Assembly (NCBI GenBank): GCA_020442065.1
Contig: JAGRKZ010000009.1
Span: 1 to 32,306, forward strand
Source: Bauldia sp.
GTDB lineage: Bacteria > Pseudomonadota > Alphaproteobacteria > Rhizobiales > Kaistiaceae
Length of the DNA: 32,306 nucleotides
Reading direction: 5' to 3'
In this document: positions 1 through 7,677 of the stretch, in pieces
How positions within the stretch are numbered: the stretch's first letter is position 1
Layout: every line of letters begins with the position of its first letter
Notes under the pieces: generated by a model
Told to the model about the DNA's origin: nothing
Database searches by the model: none
Seen by the model: the letters and a program-made list of their open reading frames with translations, nothing else
Translations under genes and position numbers: made by a program

Positions 1-127
1 CTTCATCTGCAAGCTTCGCAAGAAGCTGGCCTCGGCGACCGGTGGCCAGAACTATATCGAGACGGTTTGGGGGCGCGGATACGTGCTCCGCGAGCCGGAC
101 GAGCAGGAAATCCGCGAAAGCGCCTGA
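1..127 (+). CDS. ctrA: CtrA response regulator, C-terminal end (partial)
   Basis: Only the last 41 residues are present; the reading frame starts at base 2 and ends at a TGA at 125–127. The peptide begins [15 protein letters not shown] and continues through [16 protein letters not shown]. This is the recognition helix and wing of an OmpR/PhoB-type DNA-binding domain, and it matches the very conserved end of CtrA, the master cell-cycle regulator of alphaproteobacteria. The receiver domain and the start lie outside the window. Its convergent neighbour is chpT, which encodes the phosphotransferase that passes phosphate to CtrA, and this supports the call. The short tail after REP (DEQEIRESA) is variable in the family. 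Identification is by recognition of the motif, not by a database search. Confidence 0.93.
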   Translation, partial: FICKLRKKLASATGGQNYIETVWGRGYVLREPDEQEIRESA

Positions 128-136
128 AGAAAGCAG

Positions 137-166
137 ACCGCCGGGTTCGGGGCGACCTCCGGCGGT
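137..166. terminator. Hairpin between convergent ctrA and chpT
   Basis: An 8-bp perfect inverted repeat (ACCGCCGG at 137–144 and CCGGCGGT at 159–166, 14-nt loop) sits in the 58-nt gap between the two convergent stop codons. It could stop transcription from both sides. It has no U-tract on either strand, so it is only a candidate terminator. Confidence 0.4.
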
Positions 167-185
167 TGGAAGCGGGTCGCGGCGG

Positions 186-851
186 CTACGCCGCGGCGCT
201 GGCAGGATGAGACGGCAGCGCCTCGATCACCACGTCTTCGCCGTCGAGCCGCGCCGAGACGGTCATCTGGACCGCTCGTGCGAGCGCGCCGGTATAATAG
301 CCCTGTACCGCATGGGCATCGATCCCGGACGGGTCGACGTCGCCGGGCACCAGTTTCTCGAAGGCCGCCGGAATGCGCGCGCTCGGGCCGCTGCAGCGGA
401 TCAGGAAGCGCGGCGTGGCCGCGTCGCCTTCCACCGACGCCGCGATCTGTCCGCCGCGCGGGACCGCCGCATTGGCGATGAGGATCAGGTTGAGCAGCAG
501 CTTCACGCGGTTCTTGGCCATCAGCGCCCGTGGGGCGGCGAAGCTGAAGTCGGCCTTCTCCCCCTTCATGTACCCCGCCGCCACCTTCTCGGCATCGCCG
601 AGATCGATCTCGGCCCCGGCCGATCCCGCAGCGCCGAAGGCGAGCCGCGCGAACTGGAGCTTCGCCGATGCTTGGCCGGCGCTCTTGCGGATGAGGTCGA
701 AGGCGAAGGTCTTCATCTCCTCGTCCTTCTCCTCGTCGAGCACCTCAAGGCCGTTGATGATGGCGCCCACGGGCGAGATGATGTCGTGGCACACGCGACT
801 GCAAAGCAGCGCCGCCAGGTCGAGCGCTCCGAGTTCGACCGGGTCGGTCAT
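186..851 (-). CDS. chpT: Histidine phosphotransferase ChpT
   Basis: ChpT relays phosphate from the hybrid kinase CckA to the receiver domains of CtrA and CpdR. The protein (221 aa) has the DHp-like motif CSRVCHDIISPVGAI near residues 17–31, with His22 as the expected phospho-acceptor. A degenerate ATPase-like C-terminal domain follows, as is usual in ChpT, and the length is typical. The start is the ATG at 851 because GGAGG lies just upstream (GGAGGATCACC then ATG). The frame stays open to 944, but that extension lacks family similarity. It is convergent with ctrA and divergent from eipA, the gene order I recall from Brucella (ctrA, chpT, eipA). The phosphorelay role is established for Caulobacter and Brucella homologues and is inferred here. 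Confidence 0.93.
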   Translation of the reverse strand: MTDPVELGALDLAALLCSRVCHDIISPVGAIINGLEVLDEEKDEEMKTFAFDLIRKSAGQASAKLQFARLAFGAAGSAGAEIDLGDAEKVAAGYMKGEKADFSFAAPRALMAKNRVKLLLNLILIANAAVPRGGQIAASVEGDAATPRFLIRCSGPSARIPAAFEKLVPGDVDPSGIDAHAVQGYYTGALARAVQMTVSARLDGEDVVIEALPSHPASAAA

Positions 852-1057
852 GGTGATCCTCCGGCAGTCTTCACGCCCGAATCGGATCGGGCAGACCCAC
901 ATCGCCCGATACACGCTCGCGCGCTCCCTGCCAACCACGGCCAACCCTTTGCGGGCGGTCCCGCGCTTCGCTTTGCCGCGGTCTCGCCCGCATTTCGCCT
1001 ACACTTCCAGACAGCGGCGATTCGCAAGGCTGCTGCCGGTCAAGAGTGGATAAACCC

Positions 1058-1672
1058 ATGATGTTCCGTCTTCTTCGCTTCGTCCTGCTCCTCGCAGCCG
1101 GGCTGTCCGCTGGCGCTGCCGTTGCCCAGGATCTCGAGGTGGTGGCGCCCACCTACGATTCTCCGCCCCCCGCCACGAGCGGTACACCGGCGCAGTTTTC
1201 GGCCGACGAGATTCTCGCAAGCGGCAACCGGGTCTTCGGCGAGTTCACCCAAGGCTTCGCCGCCATCGTCGAGCGCGCCGTCAGCACCTACGGTCTGCCC
1301 AACGGATACATCGTGGGCGAAGAAGCCGCGGGCGCCATCATCGGCGGCGCGCGATACGGGGAGGGGACGCTCTACACCCGCAATGCCGGCACCTACCGCG
1401 TGTTCTGGCAGGGTCCGTCGGTCGGCTTCGATATCGGCGGGAACGGCAACCGGGTGATGATGATGGTCTACAACCTGCCGTCGGTGGAGGCGATCTACAA
1501 CCGTTACGTCGGGATAAACGGGTCCGCCTATGTCGTCGCCGGTCTCGGCATGACCGTCTTGTCCCGGCAGGGGGTGTACGTGGTGCCGGTGGTTTCCGGT
1601 GTCGGTGCCCGGCTGGGGGTCAACTTCGGCTACCTCAAGTTCACCACCCAGCGCACCTGGAACCCCTTCTAG
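1058..1672 (+). CDS. eipA: Periplasmic envelope protein EipA (DUF1134)
   Basis: A 204-aa exported protein of the DUF1134 family. It starts with a clear signal peptide (basic MMFRLLR, then a Leu/Ala core, ending near AAVAQ). A proline-rich linker follows, and then the conserved domain with YGEGTLYTRNAG, FDIGGNGNRVMMMVYNL and a C-terminal VGARLGVNFGYLKFT. In Brucella abortus the family member EipA supports envelope integrity and its gene is activated by CtrA. Here it lies right beside ctrA and chpT. The frame also offers a GTG at 1046 (adding MDKP), but the ATG at 1058 gives a normal signal peptide; the ribosome site is weak for both. No complete CtrA box (TTAA-N7-TTAA) was seen in the 206-nt gap from chpT, so CtrA control is not visible here. 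Confidence 0.88.
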   Translation: MMFRLLRFVLLLAAGLSAGAAVAQDLEVVAPTYDSPPPATSGTPAQFSADEILASGNRVFGEFTQGFAAIVERAVSTYGLPNGYIVGEEAAGAIIGGARYGEGTLYTRNAGTYRVFWQGPSVGFDIGGNGNRVMMMVYNLPSVEAIYNRYVGINGSAYVVAGLGMTVLSRQGVYVVPVVSGVGARLGVNFGYLKFTTQRTWNPF

Positions 1673-1800
1673 GGCCGCGGCCGTTCCCGACCGGGCGGCG
1701 AAACGTTGCCCGGGAGGCGCGATTTCGGGTTAAGATGGGCACAACGCGGCCAGCGTTAGCCCTGCCCCAAACAAGAGGCGTCCGCCGGTAAACGGCGAGA

Positions 1801-3132
1801 GTGGAGTCGAGACCGTTGATTCAAGCGGTCATGTATTTCGTGCTCGGCCTGCTCGCTGCGGGCCTTCTGGCGCTGGCCCTCACGCCGGCGGTATGGCGGC
1901 GTGCGCATCGTCTGGCGCGGGCGCGCGTCGAGAGCAGCCTGCCGATGTCGCTGGGCGAGGTGCAGGCCGAGAAGGACCAGTTGCGTGCCTCCTTCGCCAT
2001 GTCGGCGCGCCGGCTGGAGCTGGAGGTCGCCGATCTCAAGGAGAAGACTGCCGCGCAGACGATCGCGGCGAGCCGTTACAAGACCGAGATCGCCACCCTT
2101 GTCGCCGCGCAGAACGAGAAGGCGGCTGCGATTGCCGAGCTCGAGGCTGGGCTGGCGGCTGCACGCGAGGCGGTAACGGCGGCGGAGGCGCGCGTCGAGG
2201 CAGCACGGGCGGAGGTCGCGAGCCGCGATGCCTCGCTCGCCCAGCGTAGCGAGAGGGTCGCCGCGCTTGAAGCGGAGCTTGCCGCCCTCCAGCTCGTCTC
2301 GGAGGAGCAGCGCCTCGAACTGGTTGCTCGCGATACGGCGATCGGGAATCTCCAGGACCAGGTTGCTGCCGCTCGGGCTGCAGAGGCGAAGGTTGCCGAG
2401 ACCCGCGACGAGATCGCTGCCGCTCTCGCGGCGGAGACGGCCGCGTTTGCGGCGGAACGGGTGCGCGGAGAGGGCCTGTCGGCCCAGATCGAGGCGCTCG
2501 GGGTCGAGCGGCGGGATCGGCTCGCAGCCCTCGAGGGGCGAGCAGCCGACCTCGCGGCGGTCGAGGCGGAGCTCGCCGCGGCGCGGACCGAGCGCGACGC
2601 GCTTGCGGCGACCGTGGCGGCGCTGGAGGCTGACCGGACGGAACGCCTGGCGGAGATCGCGCGGCTCCGCGCGGGCGACATGAGCGGGAGAGAAGCCGCC
2701 GCCCACGAGGGGGGGGACAACATGCGCAAGGCCCTCGAGTCGATCGAGGCCGAGAAGTCGGGCCTGGAGGCGCGTCTTGCCGCGCTCGAGTCCGACTACG
2801 CCGTGCTGGTGGCGGACCATGCCGCGCTGAAGGAGACGGCAGCAGCGGAGTCCGGCGCCGCCGATACGGCGCTTCGCGGCCAGCTCAGCGAGATCGCCGC
2901 CAATGTCCTTCGGCTCACCCGTGCCGCCGCGGATGATGGCGAGGCGGCCGCGTCCCATGCCCAGAACGGTGGGAATGGTGCCGAGGCGCATCGCGACACG
3001 GCCCGGGCGGAGGACGAGGCCGTGGCGCCGCCGGAGGGCGAGCCGGAGCCGGAGACGCTGCAGACCAGTCCCGGCCAGGGGCGCTCGCTGGCCGAGCGCA
3101 TTCGCGCTCTCCAGCACGCCGCCCGCCACTGA
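1801..3132 (+). CDS. Membrane-anchored long coiled-coil protein, function unknown
   Basis: A 443-aa protein with one N-terminal membrane segment (about residues 9–28, MYFVLGLLAAGLLALALTP), then WRRAHRLARARVE and the phrase SLGEVQAEKDQLRASFAMS. A very long Ala/Glu/Arg-rich heptad region follows (about residues 55–360) and the tail is acidic. I recall similar membrane-tethered coiled-coil proteins as common hypotheticals in Hyphomicrobiales. The start is a GTG at 1801; an in-frame TAA at 1789 rules out a longer form, though ATG 1831 is possible. The coil would project into the cytoplasm because positive residues follow the membrane segment. A role in envelope or cell-division organisation would be a guess. 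Several opposite-strand open frames across it are shadows of its repetitive GC-rich codons. Confidence 0.8.
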   Translation: MESRPLIQAVMYFVLGLLAAGLLALALTPAVWRRAHRLARARVESSLPMSLGEVQAEKDQLRASFAMSARRLELEVADLKEKTAAQTIAASRYKTEIATLVAAQNEKAAAIAELEAGLAAAREAVTAAEARVEAARAEVASRDASLAQRSERVAALEAELAALQLVSEEQRLELVARDTAIGNLQDQVAAARAAEAKVAETRDEIAAALAAETAAFAAERVRGEGLSAQIEALGVERRDRLAALEGRAADLAAVEAELAAARTERDALAATVAALEADRTERLAEIARLRAGDMSGREAAAHEGGDNMRKALESIEAEKSGLEARLAALESDYAVLVADHAALKETAAAESGAADTALRGQLSEIAANVLRLTRAAADDGEAAASHAQNGGNGAEAHRDTARAEDEAVAPPEGEPEPETLQTSPGQGRSLAERIRALQHAARH

Positions 3133-3264
3133 TTTCATTACACGCAGCCATGCGGGAACCGGGTCTTCGGGCTCGCGTTACCCTGCGCGCCCGACCCCCG
3201 TTCGCGACCTCACACGTCGCGCCGAGGCCGGTCGCATGACACGGCGTCAGCAGGGGTGGGGAGC

Positions 3265-3579
3265 ATGACACGACCCGTCATCGGTTTCGGGCGGTTGACC
3301 GACGTCATCGACGCCTTCGACCGGCAGGCGCGCTTCGTCCTCGACTGCCAGGCGGTGGTGGCGCTCCGGATGGCGCGATTGGCCGGCGGTGGCGCGTCCG
3401 CTGCGTCGGAATCGATGCGCATGGTGAGCGAAAAGGTCGTGACGTTCGCGGATGCCCAGATCGCTGCGGCAGCTGCGTTGCCAATCGAGGGGTGGCCCGG
3501 CGCGGCCGCGGCGGCCGCGACGCGATACCGCAAGGCCGTCTCCGGCAACCGGCGTCGCTTGACGCGGACGTCACGCTGA
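3265..3579 (+). CDS. Short conserved alphaproteobacterial protein, function unknown
   Basis: A 104-aa protein, all-alpha by appearance. The middle reads VVALRMARLAGGG and SMRMVSEKVVTFADAQIAAA, and the end is the basic YRKAVSGNRRRLTR. This pattern (aliphatic helix with ALRM, a glycine step, MVSEKV, and a basic YRK..NRRRL tail) is familiar from short Rhizobiales proteins sometimes labelled phasin-like or, doubtfully, antifreeze. It may be a granule- or membrane-associated helical protein. The ATG at 3265 is preferred over GTG 3256 because a purine-rich GGGGTGGGGAG precedes it. It follows the coiled-coil gene in the same direction after 132 nt. Confidence 0.7.
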   Translation: MTRPVIGFGRLTDVIDAFDRQARFVLDCQAVVALRMARLAGGGASAASESMRMVSEKVVTFADAQIAAAAALPIEGWPGAAAAAATRYRKAVSGNRRRLTRTSR

Positions 3580-3605
3580 GGCGCGGCGCGCGCCGACGTT
3601 GGCCG

Positions 3606-4796
3606 CTAGCGAGCGCCGAGTGCCGCACTGACCGCGGAGAAGGCCGGCAGCGCCTTTTCCACCATCGCGTCCGACGCCGTCAGCGAAATCCGGAAGTGGC
3701 CGGGCGAGCCGAGGATCGCGCCGGGCATCACGAATACGTCGTGATCGGCGAGCCGGTTGAGCCAGGCTGCGGGGTCGTCCGAGGGCCAGCGGGCGAAGAG
3801 ATAGAACGTGCCCTCGGGGAGCAGCGGGTCGTAGCCGCCCTCGGAAAGGACGGTCATCAGGCGGTCGCGCCGCCGGCGGAGCGCGTCCTGGTCGATCGAC
3901 AGGGTTTCGACGTCGGGAATCGCGCGCTGCATGATGGCGCTGGCAAAGGTCCAGCCTAGCGCCATCTGGGCCGGGAACGTCGCGTCGCGCAGCGGCTTCC
4001 GTTCGGCGATGGGCATCAGGGGGGAAAAGGCGAGGTAGCCTAGCCGCTGGCCCGGGGCGAGCAGGATCTTTCCGTAGCTGTAGCTGATCAGCGTCCACGG
4101 ATAGACCGCGGCCGGGCTGACGAAGCCGCGGCCGTCAAAGCGGAGGCGCCGGTAGGGCTCGTCGGAGAGCAGGAAGATGCGCCGGCCGATCCGCGCCGAG
4201 GCGCGGTCGAGCAAGGCGGCGAGGGCCTCGAGCGTGGTCCGGTCGTAGATCCTTCCGGTGGGGTTGTGCGGCGTGTTGACGATCACGACGCGGGTGCGTG
4301 GGGTGATCGCGGCGTCGATCGCGTCGAGGTCGAGGTCAAAGCGCGGCCTGGTCAGGCTGACATGGCGCGCGCTGCAGTTGGAGGCCAGCAGCATCGGCTC
4401 GTAGCAGAACCATGCCGGGTCGGAGATGATCGCCTCGTCGCCTGCATCCAGCAGCAGTTCGAACGCAAGGGCGATCGCCGCGAAGGCACCGGCGGTCAGG
4501 GCGAAGTCCTCGGGATCGAAGGCAAGGCCGAGTTCGCGGCCGACGTGCTCGGCGAGGAAGGCACGGGGTTCGTCCTCACTGGTCTTGTAGGCAAACCAGT
4601 TCTTGTCTTGCGGGACCCCCGCCGCATGGAGGGCGCCGACCAGCCCCGGCAGCGGCATTTCGTGGGGATTGCCGAAAGTGAAGTCGGCGATCCCTGGCGC
4701 GAAGCGCCGATCGGCGTAGCGGGAGCGGAAATAGAAGTCCGCGACGGGCGCGAAAGCGGCATCGGCCTTGCGCACGCGCATGGAAACTTCGGGCAT
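3606..4796 (-). CDS. PLP-dependent class I/II aminotransferase
   Basis: A 396-aa fold-type I aminotransferase. Visible marks are the NTPHNPTGRIY loop (about residues 174–184), the SDEPY aspartate near 212 that holds the PLP ring nitrogen, the Schiff-base lysine in SYSYGK (about Lys243), and the arginine in PGQRLGY. The end, FRISLTAS, carries the usual substrate-carboxylate arginine. The amino donor cannot be told from sequence. The start is the ATG at 4796, preceded by GGGGAGGATTGC on its strand; the frame continues upstream to 4859 but that part is not family-like. It is convergent with the short gene ending at 3579 and divergent from the glycosyltransferase-like gene, and it appears monocistronic. 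Confidence 0.88.
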   Translation of the reverse strand: MPEVSMRVRKADAAFAPVADFYFRSRYADRRFAPGIADFTFGNPHEMPLPGLVGALHAAGVPQDKNWFAYKTSEDEPRAFLAEHVGRELGLAFDPEDFALTAGAFAAIALAFELLLDAGDEAIISDPAWFCYEPMLLASNCSARHVSLTRPRFDLDLDAIDAAITPRTRVVIVNTPHNPTGRIYDRTTLEALAALLDRASARIGRRIFLLSDEPYRRLRFDGRGFVSPAAVYPWTLISYSYGKILLAPGQRLGYLAFSPLMPIAERKPLRDATFPAQMALGWTFASAIMQRAIPDVETLSIDQDALRRRRDRLMTVLSEGGYDPLLPEGTFYLFARWPSDDPAAWLNRLADHDVFVMPGAILGSPGHFRISLTASDAMVEKALPAFSAVSAALGAR

Positions 4797-5019
4797 GCAA
4801 TCCTCCCCAGCCGGCGACTTGGGAGGACCGTATGTCCCAGCCACGACGACGTCCAGCAACCGCTATTCGTTTCGCGCGAGGGGTTGCGTTCCTTGTCCGC
4901 GGGGAGTGGTGGAGTGAATATCGTCGCTCCGAACAGGAGATGGGTTGCATCTCCGGTGCTGATCGGGCGAGTTATCCATCCGATTGTCGAAACGCAGACA
5001 CGCGAAACTCGGAGGCCGC
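4797..5019. other. Divergent intergenic region
   Basis: This 223-nt gap separates the aminotransferase and glycosyltransferase-like genes, so promoters for both should lie here. An inverted repeat GGAC-CGTAT-GTCC sits at about 4825–4837. No clear -35/-10 pair was found. A small open frame beginning at 4832 has a good GGGAGG ahead of its ATG, but its product looks random and it runs into the next gene. Confidence 0.4.
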
Positions 5020-5991
5020 TTGCCGGTATATCGTCACCGTCAGCCTCTACCCGCGGGCCGCCTGTGGGCGGTGACGTCCTACTTCAACCCCTGTGGCTAT
5101 CGGCGCCGCACCTCGAACTACCGGATCTTCCGCCGGCATCTCCAGATACCCGTCTTGACAGTCGAGTTGTCTTTCAACGGCCGGTACGAACTGTCGCCGG
5201 GCGATGCCGACGTTCTTGTTCAACTCTGCGCCGGCGACGTCATGTGGCAGAAGGAGCGGCTCTTCAATGTCGGCATTGCCGCTTTGCCCGAGTCCTGCGA
5301 CCGGGTGGCGCTGCTCGACTGCGACCTCGTCTTTGAGAGCGATGACTGGCCGGCGGCGGCCAATGCGGCACTCGACCGTCACGCGGTGATTCAGCCGTTC
5401 ACGACCTCGCGCGAGCTTGCGCGCGATGCGTGGCCCGGGCCGATAACGGCGGCGAATTCCTCGCTAACCTGCGATTCGCTTGCCTACGGGCTCGCCCGCG
5501 GCTCAACCACGCCTGACGTCATGCTCGCGCCGGACAAACGCGTGCTCGGCAGCATGTGCGGCATGGCGTGGGCGCTCCATCGCAGCATCCTCGAGCGGCA
5601 CGGCGTCTACGATGCCTGCGTCATCGGCGGCGGCGATGGCGCGCTCGCATCGGGTACGGTCGGGAACATGGGCCAGTTCGCGGACTACCTGTTGTTCAAC
5701 GCGCGACGCCGCGATCACTTCTATGCCTGGGCCGAGCCGTTCCATGCCGACGTCGGCGGCGACATCGGTTACTGCGCAGGAACGGTCGGCCACCTGTGGC
5801 ACGGCGACATCAAGGATCGCCGCTACCGCGAGCGTCGCATGGGGTTCGCCGAATTCGACTTCGATCCGGCCGTCGACACCGGTCTCGACACGAGCGGCGC
5901 ATGGCGGTGGGCCACCGACAAGCCGGCCATGCACGCCTTCGTTCGCGACTACTTCAGCTTGCGGATGGAAGACGGCGCGGCGGCTGCCTGA
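5020..5991 (+). CDS. GT-A-type glycosyltransferase-like protein
   Basis: A 323-aa soluble protein that I recognise only at fold level. It opens with WAVTSYFNPC and NYRIFRRHLQIPVLTVELSF, then WQKERLFNVG and VALLDCDLVF, where Asp100-Cys-Asp102 looks like a metal/nucleotide-sugar DxD motif. Later GMAWALHRSILERHGVYD and GGGDGALA resemble the acceptor-side motif of galactosyltransferase-like GT-A enzymes. The substrate is unknown. The start is uncertain: TTG at 5020 has GGAGG at 5011–5015 with a 4-nt gap and is used here, but TTG 4984 or GTG 5071 are possible, and similar proteins tend to begin right at WAVTSYFNP. It is convergent with acdS, 22 nt away. Confidence 0.68.
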   Translation: MPVYRHRQPLPAGRLWAVTSYFNPCGYRRRTSNYRIFRRHLQIPVLTVELSFNGRYELSPGDADVLVQLCAGDVMWQKERLFNVGIAALPESCDRVALLDCDLVFESDDWPAAANAALDRHAVIQPFTTSRELARDAWPGPITAANSSLTCDSLAYGLARGSTTPDVMLAPDKRVLGSMCGMAWALHRSILERHGVYDACVIGGGDGALASGTVGNMGQFADYLLFNARRRDHFYAWAEPFHADVGGDIGYCAGTVGHLWHGDIKDRRYRERRMGFAEFDFDPAVDTGLDTSGAWRWATDKPAMHAFVRDYFSLRMEDGAAAA

Positions 5992-6013
5992 GGGTCGTTC
6001 CACCCCGCGGCCA

Positions 6014-7030
6014 CTACCCGTTCCGGAACAGGTAGCTGTAGCCGTTGATCGCCGGCACGCCGCCGAGATGGGCGTAGAGCACCTTCGATCCGGCCGGAAT
6101 CTCGTCGCGGGCGATCATGTCGATCATGCCTTGCATCGATTTCCCCTCATAAACCGGGTCGGTCATCATGCCTTCGAGGCGGGCCGACAGACGGATCGCC
6201 TCGACCGTCTCGCCGGAAGGCACGCCGTACTCGGGATAGGCGTAGCGGGTGTCGAGGACGACGTCGCTGTCGGTGACTGCACGGCCGAGGCCGACGAGGT
6301 CGGCGGTGCGCTCCGCGATGCGGAGGATCTGGGCGCGGGTGTCGTCCGGCGTAGCCGAGGCGTCGATGCCGATGACGCGGTCGGCGCGTCCGTCGGCGGC
6401 GAAGCCGACCACCATGCCGGCCTGGGTGCCGCCGGTGACAGAACAGACAAAGACGTAGTCGAACCGGATGCCGAGCTCACGCTCCTGCGCCCGCACCTCT
6501 TCGGCGAAGCCGACGAAGCCGAGGCCGCCGAGCGGGTGGTCGGAGGCGCCGGCGGGAATGGCGTAGGGCTTGCCGCCCTTACGGCGCACATCCTCGAGAG
6601 CGTTCTCCCAGCTCTCCTTGAAGCCGATGCCGAAGCCTTCCTCGACCAGCTCGACGTGAGCGCCAAGCACCCGGCTCATCAGGATGTTGCCGACCCGATC
6701 GTAGACGGCGTCGCTCCAGTTGACCCAGCTCTCCTGGACCAGCCGGCATTTGAGGCCGAGCTTCGCTGCCACCGCCGCGACCTGGCGGGTGTGGTTCGAC
6801 TGCACGCCGCCGATCGTCACCAGCGTGTCGCAGCCCTCCGCCAGCGCCTCGGGAATGAGGTATTCGAGCTTCCGCAGCTTGTTGCCGCCGAAGGCGAGGC
6901 CGCTGTTCATGTCCTCGCGCTTGGCGAAGATCTCGACCTTGCCGCCGAGGTGCGACGAAAGTCGCGGCAGCGCTTCGATCGGCGTCGTGCCGAACGTGAG
7001 CTTGTGGCGGGGAAATCGGTCGAGATGCAT
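6014..7030 (-). CDS. acdS: 1-aminocyclopropane-1-carboxylate (ACC) deaminase
   Basis: A 338-aa fold-type II PLP enzyme that splits ACC, the plant ethylene precursor, into 2-oxobutanoate and ammonia. It has the family's standard length and all diagnostic residues in Pseudomonas numbering: Lys51 in FGGNKLRK (PLP lysine), Ser78 in QSNHTRQ, and Tyr294-Glu295 in [12 protein letters not shown]. Leu322 in YAHLGG is also present. Glu295 and Leu322 are the positions reported to separate true ACC deaminase from D-cysteine desulfhydrase, so function as a deaminase is well supported. It is divergent from the Lrp-type gene acdR across a 134-nt gap holding an operator-like palindrome, the classic acdR–acdS arrangement. 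A GGAG lies about 10 nt ahead of the ATG. Confidence 0.95.
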   Translation of the reverse strand: MHLDRFPRHKLTFGTTPIEALPRLSSHLGGKVEIFAKREDMNSGLAFGGNKLRKLEYLIPEALAEGCDTLVTIGGVQSNHTRQVAAVAAKLGLKCRLVQESWVNWSDAVYDRVGNILMSRVLGAHVELVEEGFGIGFKESWENALEDVRRKGGKPYAIPAGASDHPLGGLGFVGFAEEVRAQERELGIRFDYVFVCSVTGGTQAGMVVGFAADGRADRVIGIDASATPDDTRAQILRIAERTADLVGLGRAVTDSDVVLDTRYAYPEYGVPSGETVEAIRLSARLEGMMTDPVYEGKSMQGMIDMIARDEIPAGSKVLYAHLGGVPAINGYSYLFRNG

Positions 7031-7098
7031 GGGCCGGCGCTCCGGCGAAGACGGAAGGGTAAGTCGCCCAAATTGTGCCGCGTGGACAGCTCCCGGAG

Positions 7099-7135
7099 CA
7101 ATTGCTTTGTTGGGCTATTTAACCAACTACAATTG
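7099..7135. promoter_or_regulatory. acdS–acdR intergenic palindrome, probable AcdR operator
   Basis: The AT-rich core of the divergent gap carries GTTGG (7109–7113) and CCAAC (7123–7127) as an inverted repeat. Identical CAATTG hexamers flank it at 7099–7104 and 7130–7135, making a 37-bp near-symmetric element. A good -10 (TACAAT, 7128–7133) for acdR overlaps its right side, 31 nt before the ATG, with only a poor -35. Lrp-family proteins bind such interrupted palindromes, and AcdR homologues activate acdS. Operator function is inferred. Confidence 0.6.
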
Positions 7136-7164
7136 ACAACAGTATCCCAAGAAGGCGTTACGGA

Positions 7165-7677
7165 ATGCGAAATAGCTCACCAACGCGAAAGAAAATTGCG
7201 AGTACAGAGAACGATCTTGAGGCGCTCGACCGCATTGACCGCAATATTCTCAAGGCGTTGCAGGAGGACGCCACGACTACGAACGCTGCCCTGGCGGAGC
7301 GCGTGCATTTGAGTCCGGCGGCGACGCTGCGGCGGGTCGAGAAGCTTCGTAAGGCGGGCTACGTGAGACGCACGGTGGCGGTGCTCGACCCCGCCAGGCT
7401 GGACATGACGACGCTGGTGATCGTCGGCGTCGTGCTCGATCGCTCGACGCCGTCGAGCTTCGGCGAGTTCGAGACGGCGGCGAAAGACATCCCCGGCTGT
7501 CTCGAATGCCACCTCGTCGCCGGCGAGTTCGATTATGTCCTCATGCTCCGGACCCGTGACATTGCCCACTTCAACCGGCTTCACGCCGACGTCGTCATCG
7601 GCCTGCCGGGGGTCCGGCAGATCCGGACCTTCTTCGTGCTCAAGGAGATCCTGTCGACGACGGCTCTGCCGATCTAA
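7165..7677 (+). CDS. acdR: Lrp/AsnC-family regulator of ACC deaminase
   Basis: A 170-aa Lrp/AsnC protein. After an N-terminal extension of about 20 residues comes LDRIDRNILKALQEDA, then the helix-turn-helix with NAALAERVHLSPAATLRRVEKL (about residues 40–65). GYVRRTVAVLDP leads into the RAM/effector domain with GCLECHLVAGEFDYVLMLRTRD. It is divergent from acdS, the arrangement of AcdR, which in Pseudomonas, Rhizobium and relatives responds to ACC and leucine and switches acdS on. AcdR is therefore a secure name by context plus family. The gene overlaps the tail of the small zinc-motif gene (opposite strand) by 4 nt. Purine-rich AAGGCG and CGGA precede the ATG. Confidence 0.9.
   Translation: MRNSSPTRKKIASTENDLEALDRIDRNILKALQEDATTTNAALAERVHLSPAATLRRVEKLRKAGYVRRTVAVLDPARLDMTTLVIVGVVLDRSTPSSFGEFETAAKDIPGCLECHLVAGEFDYVLMLRTRDIAHFNRLHADVVIGLPGVRQIRTFFVLKEILSTTALPI

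Noticed and set aside
4972..4982. DnaA-box-like TTATCCATC
   Set aside because: Single copy with two mismatches to TTATCCACA and no cluster or AT-rich unwinding element, so no origin is claimed.
4832..5074. 80-aa frame with a good GGGAGG before its ATG
   Set aside because: The product looks random, overlaps the glycosyltransferase-like gene, and shows no family pattern.
7118..7127. CtrA half-site TTAACC in the acdS–acdR gap, and TTAA at about 1729
   Set aside because: Neither has a second TTAA at the required 7-nt spacing.
5480..7312. 610-aa plus-strand frame through the glycosyltransferase-like gene, acdS and acdR
   Set aside because: Shadow frame; it lies antisense to acdS with all catalytic residues intact and has no domain pattern.
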